Positions 39,980 to 40,018 of a stretch of 40,018 nt of DNA are shown one piece after another (position 1 is the first letter of the stretch; each line of letters starts with the position of its first letter). The translations under genes were made by a program, and so were the position numbers. The stretch covers positions 1 to 40,018 of the forward strand of contig JAAZBN010000077.1 in assembly GCA_012513795.1 (NCBI GenBank), given 5' to 3'. This stretch comes from Bacteroidales bacterium (GTDB lineage: Bacteria; Bacteroidota; Bacteroidia; Bacteroidales; VadinHA17). The notes below the pieces were generated by a model. It worked only from the letters and a program-made list of their open reading frames with translations, ran no database searches and was not told the DNA's origin.

Positions 39980-40018
39980 ATGAACAGGTTTGAGATCACA
40001 TTTACAGCCATCATGGCC
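39980..40018 (+). CDS. Start of a further gene, 3' partial
   Basis: An ATG at 39980 opens a frame (MNRFEITFTAIMA) that runs off the window end, 46 bases after the TonB-dependent receptor stop codon. Receptors of this type are often followed by a DUF4249 or other secreted gene, but thirteen codons are too few to identify anything. Confidence 0.35.
   Translation, partial: MNRFEITFTAIMA

Noticed and set aside
1-40018. CRISPR arrays, insertion sequences, prophage, integrons, tRNA or rRNA genes
   Set aside because: No spaced direct repeats of CRISPR type, no transposase or integrase coding frame, and no recognisable RNA genes were seen.

Overview
The window looks like a chromosomal segment of an environmental member of the Bacteroidota, most likely Bacteroidales or Marinilabiliales. 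It carries a gingipain-like C25 protease with a type IX secretion C-terminal domain, a Bacteroidota-style TonB with a C-terminal ExbD partner, a TonB-dependent receptor with a carboxypeptidase-like N-terminal domain, a Y_Y_Y/propeller sensor protein, and several -7 boxes of the TAnnTTTG type. Indolepyruvate oxidoreductase and iron-sulfur aldo/keto reductase genes suggest an anaerobic or microaerobic lifestyle. I see no rRNA, tRNA, CRISPR array, transposase or phage gene. Coding density is high and no gap exceeds about 225 bases, so there is no long gene-free stretch.

Layout. 1-1.4 kb: the end of an Exb/TonB energy-transduction operon, closed by a bidirectional terminator. 1.5-3.5 kb (minus): a Tat-exported iron-sulfur aldo/keto reductase and a DUF6599-like secreted protein. 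3.7-12.1 kb: an AlbA_2-type DNA-binding regulator, a very large periplasmic-sensor/SpoIIE phosphatase protein, a secreted C25 protease and an HD-domain protein. 12.2-17.1 kb: a sugar-oxidoreduction locus with a DUF1080 lipoprotein, a Tat-exported Gfo/Idh/MocA enzyme, a membrane PH-like protein, a cytoplasmic Gfo/Idh/MocA enzyme and a Tat-exported TIM-barrel isomerase-like protein. This set resembles the oxidation-elimination-hydration route for breaking glycosidic bonds. 17.2-22.8 kb: mostly housekeeping, with an AmrS-type radical SAM enzyme, a class IV aminotransferase, a DnaQ exonuclease/GIY-YIG nuclease fusion and a DUF47-PiT phosphate pair.

22.8-26.5 kb (minus): an M49 (dipeptidyl-peptidase III) lipoprotein and a GH109-like NAD-dependent glycosidase. 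26.7-29.3 kb: two divergently transcribed glycosyltransferase genes with a small DUF6132-like membrane protein. 29.4-33.2 kb (minus): cell-envelope genes for MltG, cardiolipin synthase, an outer-membrane beta-barrel and a TlpA-like thioredoxin. 33.3-34.4 kb: a zinc-ribbon protein divergent from a single-stranded DNA-binding protein, with phased AAACG repeats between them. 34.5-36.7 kb (minus): indolepyruvate oxidoreductase IorA-IorB. 36.8-40 kb: a secreted carboxypeptidase-regulatory-like protein translationally coupled to a TonB-dependent receptor, then the first codons of another gene.

The strongest candidate for something beyond routine annotation is the 12.2-17.1 kb sugar locus together with the separate GH109-like gene. 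The export signals divide the pathway between periplasm and cytoplasm, and four Tat-type redox or sugar enzymes fall in one 25-kb stretch. The sensor-to-SpoIIE fusion, the DnaQ/GIY-YIG fusion, the IorA without a ferredoxin domain and the SSB without an acidic tip are the other points worth following.
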